Assembly: GCA_029204225.1 (NCBI GenBank)
Contig: CM055114.1
Span: 11,035,634 to 11,099,633 of the forward strand
From: Diphasiastrum complanatum
Taxonomy: Eukaryota; Streptophyta; Lycopodiopsida; Lycopodiales; Lycopodiaceae
DNA length: 64,000 bases
Direction: 5' to 3'
A model generated the notes under the pieces. That model did not search any database. It saw only the letters and a program-made list of their open reading frames with translations, and was not told the origin of the DNA. The position numbers and the translations under genes are program-made. Position 1 is the first letter of the stretch; every line of letters begins with the position of its first letter. This document shows, piece by piece, positions 22,499 to 32,343 of this stretch.

Positions 22499-23299
22499 CG
22501 AAATAACATGAATATCGGACTTGTGTGCGAGGGAGAAGAGAAACAAAACTAACTATCAAGATGGCGCACAAGAGAGATATGTACGGCGTGACATACCAAA
22601 TAGCGCACTTGTGCGCAAGTAGGTGTCGTTGAGTGCAAACGGACAACAAAGCGTGCGCAAAAGAGCAATATGCCACGAATTTAGATAACGGAAAAAGGTA
22701 AAAAATTAATCGATTTTTGTGCCATTTATGCTAAATTTTTGCACGTGCGTTCAACGGCAATGGACACGTGTCTACTTTCCATTCGACTACAGCTACTCGC
22801 ATGTGTGAGGTGACACCTGGACACATGTGAAATGACAACTGGACACGTGTCGCGTGTTCATTCGTGTGCTCAAAAACATGTTTCGCTCTATCGTTTGCTC
22901 GTACAAATCCCACACTGTAAAGTGACAACGTGACACATGTCGCTCTATCATTAGTTCGTACAACTCCCACACATGTGACAGGACATTCTTTTGCACGTGC
23001 GAACCGTGATATAAAATCACAAACTTTAATGAATTTTTTTCACTTTTTTTTTTCGCTCCGCATATCGCACTTGTGCACGTGCTTCACAATCAAATTTCCA
23101 CCCACCGCCTACGTGTCCCCCCGTATCGCACTTGTCTACGTTTTTTCAAAACTAATCTCTTTCTCTTATATTCAGCTTGCACAGGTCCGATATACCGTAC
23201 ACTTTTTCCGTACATATCGGTCCTCTACGAGATTTTTATCACCCTTCCCTGCTCATCCTCGCCGTCGCGCACAAGTCCGCTATTGCATAGTACACGGAC
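22499..23299. promoter_or_regulatory. Bidirectional promoter region of H3-like cassette, copy 2
   Basis: Separates the partner ORF from the H3-like ORF. A TATAAAA box lies at 23010-23016, oriented toward the H3-like ORF. Many ACACGTGT or CACATGTG palindromes (G-box/E-box type) occur between 22750 and 23000. GCGCACTTGTGCGC-type palindromes occur near 22600 on the partner side and 23065 on the H3 side. The stretch after the TATA box is pyrimidine-rich and matches the leader of the copy at 56.55-56.87 kb in order: TATA, T-rich run with CAC, CGCT, and the TATCGC..CTTGTGC motif. Confidence 0.65.
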
Positions 23300-24250
23300 A
23301 TGGATAGGAGAAAGTAGACAAGGAGGAACTTCTTCTCTCCTGGCTCATCCTCAGCCCATGCGGTGGCCATTATCCCTCTTGATAGACAGAGAATGTGCAA
23401 CTGTAGCAGGTGGCTCTCTGAGATACGCAAGTACCAGAGATCAATTGCTCTATTGATCCCAAGGGCTCCATTCTACCGTGTTGTCTGAAACATAACAAGA
23501 AATGATTTTGGACAGTTGGTCAGATTTACACCCAGTGCTCTTCAGTGCCTTCAGGAGGCTGCTGAAGATTACCTTAGTCTTTTTTTTGAAGATTCATTTT
23601 TGCTTGCCATTCATTCCAAGAGAGTTACCATAATGCCCAAGGATTTTTAGCTCCTGATGAGAATGAGAGATAGGTTTTGTAGGTTATACGTAACTCAGCC
23701 TTCTGCTCTCAGGCCAACTCCTATAGATAGGACTGATCTTCCTACGAAGCGTCCTAGGAAGCGGAGAGCCCCCAAGAGAGCTCCAAAGAAAGTAAAGATT
23801 GTAGACACCACAGATTCTGTGAAACCTGACCCAGAATCAATTGTAGATAACGTTGTTGTTGATAATGCTGTAAATATAGCTATAGCTGTTTTGGATACCG
23901 CTTTAATTCTTGTAGATACTACACATCCACCTCCTCCTCCTCCTCCAAATTTTTATACATATATAGATTCGGATGAGTATCTTAAATTTGAGAAAGACAT
24001 ATCCGATGCTATAGATATAATTGATACTCCTTTTTATTTTAGACTAGATGAACTTGACTTTAGTATTAATTTTAGAGTTCTAGATTGCTTGGATCTCAAA
24101 GACAGACGGGCTCCTATCGGTGATCCTGTGATAGAGTCCGGGCTCAAACTCTTGCAATATGACATTGCAAGAGATTCATCAAATGAGTTGCTGGTGCTGA
24201 GTAACTTTTTGCTTCAGGCCTTCAAGGAGAACAATGACACATTGTCATAG
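23300..24250 (+). pseudogene. Histone H3-like fusion ORF, copy 2
   Basis: One frame runs from ATG 23300 to TAG 24248 (316 codons) with only three internal stops: TAG 23315, TGA 23486 and TAG 23648. Residues 1-10 match the H3 tail, with a stop at the Q of ARTKQTAR. Residues about 38-115 give the H3 fold: [71 protein letters not shown] and a loop 1 one residue longer than in H3.1 are features of CENH3. After the fold come a Lys/Arg-rich linker (possible nuclear signal, about residues 140-160), an acidic stretch, a poly-Pro run, and a C-terminal domain (YIDSDEYLKFEKDI ... VIESGLKLLQYDI). That domain is also kept in the copy at 57.5-57.9 kb and seems to lead into the protease exons downstream. 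All three stops sit where H3 has Q or R. Confidence 0.8.
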
Positions 24251-24261
24251 TGTTTGACAAG

Positions 24262-24930
24262 TGGATTCACACTAGCAACAAAGTATCTGCTCATACCTTA
24301 GCATACAAAGTAAGATATATTAAATGCTTCTTGATGTTTTATGCATTAACATTGGCATTGTCAATGGAAATAGTTCTCAGAATTGTAGCTAAAGAAATTT
24401 CAATCTTATTTTGCAGTGACCACTAGAGTTTAAACATGATCTCTATTAAGAGATCTGTAAATAATATTATTGAAGGTTTTTGTGTCAAGATGAATTCGGC
24501 GAGAAATACGCATAAGGATGTAGATATATACCTTCCATATCTAAGTAAATATATTCCTACAGACGTTCCCCATTCCGTGAATTGGCAGATCGTCAATTTG
24601 GAGGTAAACTCTGTCTTTCTTAATAGCATTTTGAAATCAGTATTCTGATGAAATATATTCAATCTAATTCATTCTGTTTCATAATTGATTTCTTGTGTGC
24701 TGGATTATTTTGCAGTCACTCCAACAAAATGATTCATTCAGCTGTGGGTGATACACATTATACAATGCCAAGTTGTTTTTAGAGTGATTCATCCTTCAAC
24801 AAGATGTTGATATTTCTAAGGTAATAAATTCTGTTTATTCTTATTTTGGAATCATGATTAGTTTTCTATTTTGTTGATACATGAATGTTCTATTTTGCAG
24901 TTTACTCTTCCTAAGTACACATCAAGCCAG
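24262..24930 (+). pseudogene. Ulp1/C48-like cysteine protease exons downstream of the H3-like ORF
   Basis: Plausible exons are 24262-24309 (HIVIVFDK segment, possible catalytic-His strand), 24417-24603, 24716-24820 and 24901-24930. Each junction has a good border: TTTTGCAG acceptors before 24417, 24716 and 24901, and GTAAGA, GTAAAC, GTAATA and GTGTAC donors. The 24603/24716 and 24820/24901 joins are phase 0. Across the first of these, the protein reads VNWQIVNLE then SLQQNDSFSCG-YTLYNAKLFLE, which fits the QxNxxxCG cysteine box of Ulp1-type proteases (SUMO/ubiquitin-like deconjugation). A TGA follows CG directly, and a TAG is present near the start of the second exon. It directly follows the H3-like ORF on the same strand, so it is probably its C-terminal catalytic domain. 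The catalytic Asp is not evident. Confidence 0.6.
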
Positions 24931-24940
24931 GTGTACAGAT

Positions 24941-26000
24941 TCAACCTTCAATTTTCTTGTATCTCTGGTAGCTAAATGTGAGACTGAGCATTTGCTTTTT
25001 GATATTATAACAAAAGATCATTGAGGACTTTTTAATCATGCATTCTATGTCATTATTTGTTTTACTATCCCAGCCTTGATCCACGAGATCTGACAAAGTC
25101 TCATCTGATAAATCCTTGCAAACAAATAAAGTTGGTGTCCTGCAAACACTAGCACTCAAGAAAAAATCAACAAATATATGTAATGAGATAAACCAACTTA
25201 GGTGAACAATTTTTGAGCATGTGCTTATCTTCATAGCATTTCTAATATCAATGAATAGCTTGCATCTAAAGGATTCAGAAACAATGATGTCAAGAATAGG
25301 CCACTCATCACTTTGAAAACTAGGCAATGGAATTGCTTCGAGCTTGCCAAAACCTCCATCTGTTTGTGGCATATATAAAGTTTCATAAAAATAGATACCA
25401 CAATCTGCAAGTTCCTTTGGACTTCTTCCTCTGTATTGCAGCTTTCCAACATCAGAGTGAATCACATCTAATATTCTTGCAAGTGATTGTGTGGGCTCCC
25501 ATTCACTTATGCATGATGGATATAAATTTGAAAGAAAAAAACAATGTTGAAGCATTTAAATCATAATCTGAAGAGCATCAATAAATAAAATCACATATGA
25601 TTGTTGTAGAGTGCATATGTTTTGATATACTTACAATTACATTTTTGATGATAATGAGGATTGATATCATGTACTTTGATTTCTGAATGCATATATACAT
25701 GTTGTACTAAGACTTCTGATATAGATTGACTCTTAAACTCCAAAATTTTTGCTTTCCAATAAGATTTGTAAGCATTTTTGCTCTTTTCTTTTGTCGAAAA
25801 TTGCCCTTTGATGATGAATGCAGCAATACCCATGAGTTCTTCGTATATTTTGTTGACTTCCAGTTATCAGCTTCATCTTTCTCATTGTAAAGAATCACAG
25901 AATCGATTGTAGATCTGGGTCTCCTTGCCATTGCTATTTTCAAAGCTTGGACGCCAAAAATCTCTTTGATATGATACTTAAATTCAATTTCTCGTATCAC
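24941..26000 (-). pseudogene. Unrecognised spliced gene, minus strand
   Basis: Minus-strand coding stretches at 26000-25634 and about 25508-24960 look like exons. The first ends at a GTAAGT donor (GT at 25632-25631); the second can begin after an AG at about 25508, with SEWEPTQSLARIL. Protein landmarks are IKEIFGVQALKIAMARRPRS, AAFIIKGQFSTKEKS, SPKELADCGIYFYETLYMPQ and LPSFQSDEWPILDII. The first stretch needs a frameshift near 25840. I do not recognise the family. It converges on the Ulp1-like exons, so it could be a second gene of the same mobile element or an unrelated gene. Confidence 0.4.
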
Positions 26001-26384
26001 ATTTATCTAATGTGAATGCCAACATAGTCACAATTACTGCGTATACCATATTTTATGTAACTGTACATACTGTATTTCTATAATTGTAACTAGTATAGTT
26101 AGAAAAATTCATTATACTAACCAGCATAGTCAAGTAAATTTAACTTGAGGTATTGACGTCGGGCATATTAGCATGTGTCGGGCAGGAAGAAGAAACCAAT
26201 GGGATATGTCCATGCTGCCCGGACACAAATTTCAAAGTTTTCTATATTGCATTTTTATTTCTCAGTTAATTTGAACTACGTTACGTAGATTTCAAATCTG
26301 TGCATTTTGATTGGGCTTGGTGACGGGCGAAACTAAAGAAAAATCTTTGGTGCCATATCAGAACTGATATTCCTTTCTATCCGA
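26001..26384. other. Unassigned interval
   Basis: No coding family. Around 26265-26320 a short piece (ACGTTACGTAGATTTCAAAT) resembles the dispersed repeat at 2313-2770 and 6335-6970. Confidence 0.4.
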
Positions 26385-27460
26385 ATTCCCAGACAATAAG
26401 CTACATCCCCCAAGTCTTTTAACTTGCTGGATTTTCTTGATGTTATTCTGTGATCAGGATATCATCTACATATACTGCTAACAGAACGATATACTGATCA
26501 TTTATGAGAGTATAAATGCTTCCATCATATACACATAGTTTCGTTCCAACATTTCTTACAGCTTTGTCAAATCTCTGATTCCATTGCCTACACCCATGCT
26601 TTAGACCACATATGGCCTTCTTCAGCTTGCAACATTTGTTGCCTTCAACTTCAGAATTAGACGGCTGTATCATGTAAATGATCTCTTCTAAAATTCCACT
26701 CAAAAATGCTATTTTCACATTTGACTGCCAAATTTTCCAATTTTTTTGAGTAGCAATTGCTTAGGCAAATTCTTTCTATATATCATGCACCTCACACTAT
26801 TTAGCAAGGTTTGATTATTCTTTCACGAATGCCATTCTGCTGCGGATTATGAGGACAAGTTAACTATCTTTTAATTCTCTCTTGTCTGCAAAACTGGTCA
26901 AATTCCCCCTCTGACTTGAGTTTTATAGGCTTTACAACAATATAACGAGAGTAATCATCAATAATCATTATAAAATATTTTGCAGATTCTATAGATGATA
27001 CTTCGATGGGTCCACAGAGATCATTGTGAACGAGCTCTAGTATTTTCTTGCTAAAGTGCTTACTGGACTTAGCAAATGGTTTCTTGTTCATTTTTCCTTT
27101 GAGGCAAGCTTCACATTGTTTTCATTTGACTACTTCTTCTTCATCCCATCCATCTAGTTTGATCCCTTTTGATATTATCTTGGTTAGTTTTTTGTGAGAT
27201 GCATGTCCTAATCTCTCATGCCAAAGGGATGATTTTATAACAGATCTTTCTTCAACAATATTTGCTTGTTCTTCTTGTATATGATCGCACTCAACTCTAA
27301 ATAGATTTCCATCTTTAATACACTTTATAACCAGCTTTTCATCAATATAAATCAGACAATCTAGTGTCAATCCCCATATCCATCATTCTGATGACAGAAA
27401 TAAGATTTTTACTTATACCAAGTACAAATAAAACTTCCATCAGCTTATTCCTTCTTGTTT
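26385..27460 (-). pseudogene. Ty1/copia remnant (protease end to RT, with deletions)
   Basis: Minus strand, from 27460 down. It reads VLGISKNLISV (end of protease), LWHERLGHASHKKL (GAG-pre-integrase), then CEACLKGK. The integrase core shows LVHNDLCGPIEV and IIDDYSRY, with PHNPQQNGI near 26850. It jumps to RT with ENSIFEWNF-like sequence, KKAICGLKHGCRQWNQRF and AVYVDDILITE near 26450. The integrase C-terminus and much of RT are deleted. Stops are frequent. Confidence 0.8.
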
Positions 27461-27477
27461 TATTAGGTGGGGGATAC

Positions 27478-28220
27478 TGTAGGAGAGTTTGCAGATCCCA
27501 AGACAACCCTAACCATAGTTAATAAGTGAGAGGGATTTGGCACCCTGCGTGTGTAAGTCCAACTCGATGATCACATAGTTATTTGATTAGTTACAAGTCA
27601 ATAAAAGGACTTTAGGCCTTTTTTGCAGGACTTTTAATGTCGCAGGGCCTAAATGTCAAGTTAGTGAATAAAGTTGGGTTTCCCTCCAATTTGGATGGTT
27701 CCCACTCTTTTTAAAATTTGAATAATTAGGGAGGCAGAAATGGACCAATACGATTCAGAGGCCAAGGCCTTCTCTCTATTATAAAAAGGGACCAACTCGA
27801 GTTCCTACACATGTTCATTCTTCATTTCAATAAAGCAGATTGGTTCTCTTGTGAAGTGGATTTATGAATGTCCTTGCTCTCTATCACTTTCCCTCCATCT
27901 CTCATGCTTTATTTCGATTTATCAATTGTTGGATATGATTGTTATTGGGATTGCATGTTATTATAATTTTTATGAGGGAGAAAGGGAGAGAGAGAAAGAG
28001 TAAGCTATCTTGTTGTGGATCTAGTGTTAGTGGATGTAGTGTTAATGCTTAGGGTTAATGGATGTTAGAGTTAGATTTGGATCCTCCATTTATGCTGAAA
28101 TCTGAACTATATTATTGCTCTCATGGGAACGAATCTATGCGTGACAACTAACTTCATCTCTTTCATGCTACATTGATTAGATCTTGGATTGACATTAGGC
28201 AAGGAAAGAAACCCACTACA
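27478..28220 (+). repeat. Ty3/gypsy LTR, 743 bp
   Basis: Bounded by TGTAGGAGAG at the left and CACTACA at the right, directly before a gypsy-type primer site. It contains a TATAAAAAGGG box near 27780 and an AATAAAG polyadenylation-type signal near 27829, as expected for an LTR promoter and terminator. A purine run (AGGTGGGGGATA, 27465-27476) precedes it like a polypurine tract. PPT, LTR and PBS in a row suggest an LTR left by recombination between tandem elements. No second LTR copy is visible, only a 40-bp match to its 3' end near 57850. Confidence 0.75.
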
Positions 28221-28223
28221 ATT

Positions 28224-28242
28224 TTGGCGCCGTTGCCGGGGA
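28224..28242 (+). promoter_or_regulatory. Gypsy primer binding site
   Basis: TTGGCGCCGTTGCCGGGGA, the primer site typical of Athila/Calypso-like gypsy elements (tRNA-Asp type by general knowledge). It lies 3 bp after the LTR end. Confidence 0.85.
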
Positions 28243-29859
28243 GCTACGCCAATTTTTCAGTTTGCAGCATGTTTAATGGTTTGCTTGCATTAGACATCTT
28301 GTCGTTGCATGAATAGTGTTAGATTTGCATGTAGGGAGTGATTTTGCTTAATTTGAGTGGATTTGCTTATTTGAAATCTAATCTGATTGTGGAACAGGGA
28401 AAGCTTTTCAGAGCACCAATCTTAAGATCCATTTGGATCTGAGATATCAGAAAAAAAAAAAACAAAAATCGGTCAAATCTGTCAGATTTTGGTCAAAAGG
28501 AGTAAAAAATCGTCATCAGAGCTGATAACTTTTTGCCCTCAATTTTTGTTTGAAACAGACAGTAAAAAGAAAAAAACAAAAACAAGAAAGAATGAGAAGA
28601 CTGATGAGCAAAAGTCAGAACAGTCATCAGCATGAAAAAAAAGAAAAGGAAAGTATTTTTGATGGAAAAATGATTTTTAAAATCATTGTTTTGGTCAGAT
28701 GGTGCCTATACAGTATCAGAAACCTTCGTTGAGCCTCTAGACTGTACATCCACTTCAGATATATCTATACTAAGTTGGGCGAAGGTTCTTTTTCAGAAAA
28801 ATCCATTTTTTGAGTCAGGCAAATGATCACCAATATGCCATTTTGGGAACCTTTGCCAAGCACCTTACTCTCATTAGGAACCTTCGCTGACATGCTAAAT
28901 GGTCTTAAAATATCAAAAATAGGTTGGCCATAGGTTCAGATCCTGAAAAAAATGCATTTATGACAGTACTTGGGGGAAGGACCCTCTTGGGCGAAGGTTC
29001 ATCCTTCGCCAACCCTGGAAAACGTTCGTCGAATAACATAGAACTGAAATCACAGGCTATGAAATTGACTAGATTCCAAGAATGCAAGCCTTTAAAAGTA
29101 GCAAATTTTCAAAGATTTCATAAATCTTTTTAAAATGTTTACAAGGCAAACATGAACCTTTCATAACCACATGATTCTCAAATATGTCAAAAAACTGAGA
29201 GCATAAGCTATCAGATTGAGGACTAGCAACTAGAACTAACTTAAGCTAAAAGAAAAAGCTCAACCGTGACCGTAAATTGAATTGCCAAAAACCAAAAAGC
29301 TTTCAACAAACTGCAAACTGGCCACAATCGAAACATTGACTTCCATGTGGAAAACTAGTATGCAATGGCCAGACAACTAAAATATGAATCCTGTGCATTC
29401 TTGCTAGGCATCTACCTTTCATCCTCCTGATGCTCCACATTGAGAAAACCACACCATGCAGCATGCAGCCTACACACGACATACAAAATAGCACAACAAC
29501 TATCCAAAAAGAAGGAAGCAGAAGACATGTATCCTGTTTAAAGCCCCTTTCCTCTCTCAACGAATAGAAAAAGGGAGAAAATGTAGGCATCTATCTCGCC
29601 ATGCATGATTCACCATCTCTGCAAGAACTCGCCTCTCTCAAGGAAACAAGAAATCTAAATCCCAAGGCCCAAGTAGTTGTCCGCGCTATGCATGCTCCAA
29701 TGACTCTCACATGGCCCAAACCAAAAATGATCATGTGTATTGCCACCATCTCAAGAAGGCTTTTGTGGTACAATAGGGCATCAACTTTTAGAGAGTTGCA
29801 ATGCTCATACTCAACTATCCTAAATATATATACAGTACTAAACCCTAAATATATACTCT
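28243..29859. other. Unassigned; gypsy leader then unknown sequence
   Basis: The first few hundred bases are presumably the untranslated leader of the gypsy element, but no gag is found. Around 28720-29030 a short motif like AACCTTCG/CGAAGGTT recurs about five times, in both orientations. The rest has no recognisable gene. Confidence 0.4.
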
Positions 29860-30337
29860 ATATCTATATATATAAACTTTTACTACATCCATGCTGCCCA
29901 CTTTTACTATCTTTAGCGATCAGGCCAGCAGCTTCCTGTTTTTAGTTCTTTTCTTCTTTTTTGTGTGTCTGTCCGCAACTTTATCTCTCTATCAATTCTT
30001 CGTTGGCCTTTACAATCGCTGAATTCTTCCTTCTTCCGTATTCAATCCCAGGTCAATTTTCAAAAGCGACTAAGTATCGACCTACTTTTTCTTCCTCAAC
30101 TAGTCGCTACTCTTGAGTTGATGCAAAACTTAATCATCTTTTGAGCGACTTGATCTTGACAGTAAGCTGCTGGTATCTTATTCTTGTTTAATTTAATCCA
30201 TCCTCTATCGTTTCAATTATGCTTGAAGCTTTTGCTGACATGTTCTATTTTCTTTGAAGTGCTTCGTTTTTACTAGCTTTGTGAAGCTTGCAGGTTGCTG
30301 GAAGCATCTGAGCGGTCAGCGGATCAATTTGAGATTA
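29860..30337 (+). promoter_or_regulatory. Putative promoter, 5' leader and leader intron of the 37-residue-repeat gene
   Basis: A TATATATATAAAC box lies at about 29865-29876, with an AAACCCTAAA telo-box near 29840. A pyrimidine-rich leader follows. A possible intron runs from GTAAGC at 30162 to CTTGCAG at 30293 (132 bp), leaving the first ATGs at 30338 and 30341. The splice sites and TATA box are predictions from sequence only. Confidence 0.45.
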
Positions 30338-32283
30338 ATGATGTCGTCGGATATTACAAGCTATGCTGCGTCGGAGGATCTTAACCAGAAAGCTACAGCT
30401 GGTTGGGATCCATTTTCGTTTGGGCCATTAATTGCGATGCATGCAGCTGAAGAGCCAAATCAAGTTGGTTCATGCATGTTTGAATATCCGGCCATGGCAG
30501 CGATGTATTCGTCACCTCTTCACAATCTTGATGAACAAACATGGCAGCAATCAGTTTCTACAGGGAAAACCTTATCGAAAGTAGATCGAGGAGCTTGGAA
30601 AGATCGGCTATACTCGCGGAAACAATACACTTTCCTTGAAGAACGAGCGGCCCGAAAGGCTCACAAGACGGCTTTTCGTTCTCTAAAGCATGCTCAATGT
30701 TCTGGCCAGTATTAGAGACAGACTTCTGCAAGCAATGATCCATATTCACTCTTATCACGTTTGTTACATGAAAGTCCTGCCCACAACAGTTCCAAGGAAG
30801 AGTCAGCCTCAGGCCAGTACGCGAAAGCGATTCGTCCAAGCAATGATCCCTCTTTACTATTATCACGCTTGTTACATGAAGAAATTCCTGGGCGAATTAA
30901 CAGTCTTAACGAAAATTCAGTTTCAACCCAGTACGCAAGAGAGATTTGTGCCAGCAATGATCCATCCTTACTCTTATCACGCTGTTACATGAGGAAAGTC
31001 CTGCCTGCAACAGTTTCAAGGAACATTCAGCTTCAACCCAGTACGCAAGAGAGCTTTGTGGAAGCAATGATCCATCTTTACCCTTACCACGCCTGTTACA
31101 TGAGTAAAGTCCTTGCTGTAACAGGTTTAAAAAAAATTCCGCGAAAGAGATTTGTGCAAGCAATGATACTTTTCTCTTATCACGCGGCCTGTTACAAGAG
31201 GAAATTCCTGGCCGCAACAGATCGAAGGATCATTCAACTTCAAGCCAGTACGCGAAAGACATTTGTGCAAGCAATGATCTCGCTGTACTCTTATCACGCC
31301 TGCCACATGAAGAGGAAATTACAGGCTGCAACAGTTGTAAGGAATATTCGGCCTCAAGCCAGCACACGAAAGACATTTGTCCAAGCAATGATCCCTCTTT
31401 ACTCTTATCAGGCCTGTTACAAGAGGAAAGTCCTGGATGCAACAGTTCTAAGGATTCCGCTTCAAGTCATTACAAGAAAGAGATTCGTTCAAGCAATGGT
31501 CCCTCTTTACTCTTATCACGCCTGTCAAATGCTGATACTCCTGGCTGCAGCAGTTCTGAGAAAGGGAGCAAATCTGAGTTATATTCAAATTCCAAAAATT
31601 TATCTGTGAATAACTGCTCCAGAACCCAGCTTGGATCATCGAGTACCCAGGTAGCATCTTCTTGCTACTCGTGTTTAGATCAATACACTGTTTTTGACAA
31701 GCAGCACAAACGAAATAATGATGACGTAAACGGTTCAGTTAAAACATATCCTTTTTGCTTCCGGTCTCCGCCTGCAGTCTTCAATAGAACTGATCTTATT
31801 GAGAAGCTGAATGGAATGATTGATAAAGTGCAGTGCGAATCATCAGTCTCTGAGCGGTGGAACGAAAAATTCACGAAGGTTACTAAAGAGAGCACAATGG
31901 AATGCAGTGAAGCAAAATCCAGCTGTGTTCCGTCGCAGCAGGCAAGTGGAATACATCTGCGAAAGGTAGACTGCGCGCACACATATTTGCTGCCTGGTGC
32001 AGGAGAGGAGCTCGTAGTCATTGAAGACTCTTTTGTAATTGTCGACCAAGATTCTAATCTAAGAGAGAGAAATGTGAAAAATTGCTATCAGCGATCTGAT
32101 CAGAATGAGGATTTTGAGAATGAAGTGGGAAAGTTTCATGAGATCACAAGCCGTGACTGGAGCTTAAACACAGATGTCGGAGTCGTGGTAAAAGAAACCA
32201 TTCACGATGAATTCTCTGGCAATCGAGCATTAATGAAATCAAAAGCTACAGATGAGCTGCTGGATGATTGGCTGATTTTGTGA
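30338..32283 (+). pseudogene. Unrecognised gene with 37-residue repeats, copy 2 (nearly intact)
   Basis: The frame from ATG 30338 to TGA 32281 is about 648 residues once one missing base is allowed for. It has three parts: an N-terminal domain of about 120 residues (GWDPFSFGPL, KQYTFLEERAARKAH); eight repeats of about 37 residues (111 bp) from 30710 to 31560, built on SNDPSLLLSRLLHEE and CNSSKEDSAS.QYAK.IC; and a C-terminal domain of about 240 residues with TYLLPGAGEELVVIEDSFVIV and a final DELLDDWLIL. Lesions are TAG 30713, a one-base deletion near 30981 and TAA 31105. The last 392 codons are open. The acidic DDWLIL and EDSFVIV have the W/F-x-x-L/I/V form of ATG8-interacting motifs, but that is only a pattern match. 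The family is unknown to me. Confidence 0.65.
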
Positions 32284-32343
32284 TCCTGCTGGGAGCACTG
32301 TAGGCCAAGTATCTTGATTTATATAGTTTTATCAAACGATCAA

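Noticed and set aside
22850-23000. CACGTG/ACACGTGT palindromes as a specific light or ABA response module
   Set aside because: The palindromes are clear, but similar ones also occur in LTRs and unique DNA here, so no specific response can be claimed.
28720-29030. Repeated CGAAGGTT motif as a CRISPR-like or regulatory array
   Set aside because: Irregular spacing and both orientations; eukaryotic context; no constant repeat-spacer pattern.
29303-29945. Frames of 95 and 114 codons on both strands
   Set aside because: They overlap each other on opposite strands without any recognisable motif or splice context.
31606-32283. Independent gene starting at 31606
   Set aside because: The start is an internal GTG; the frame is continuous with the repeats upstream and belongs to the larger gene.
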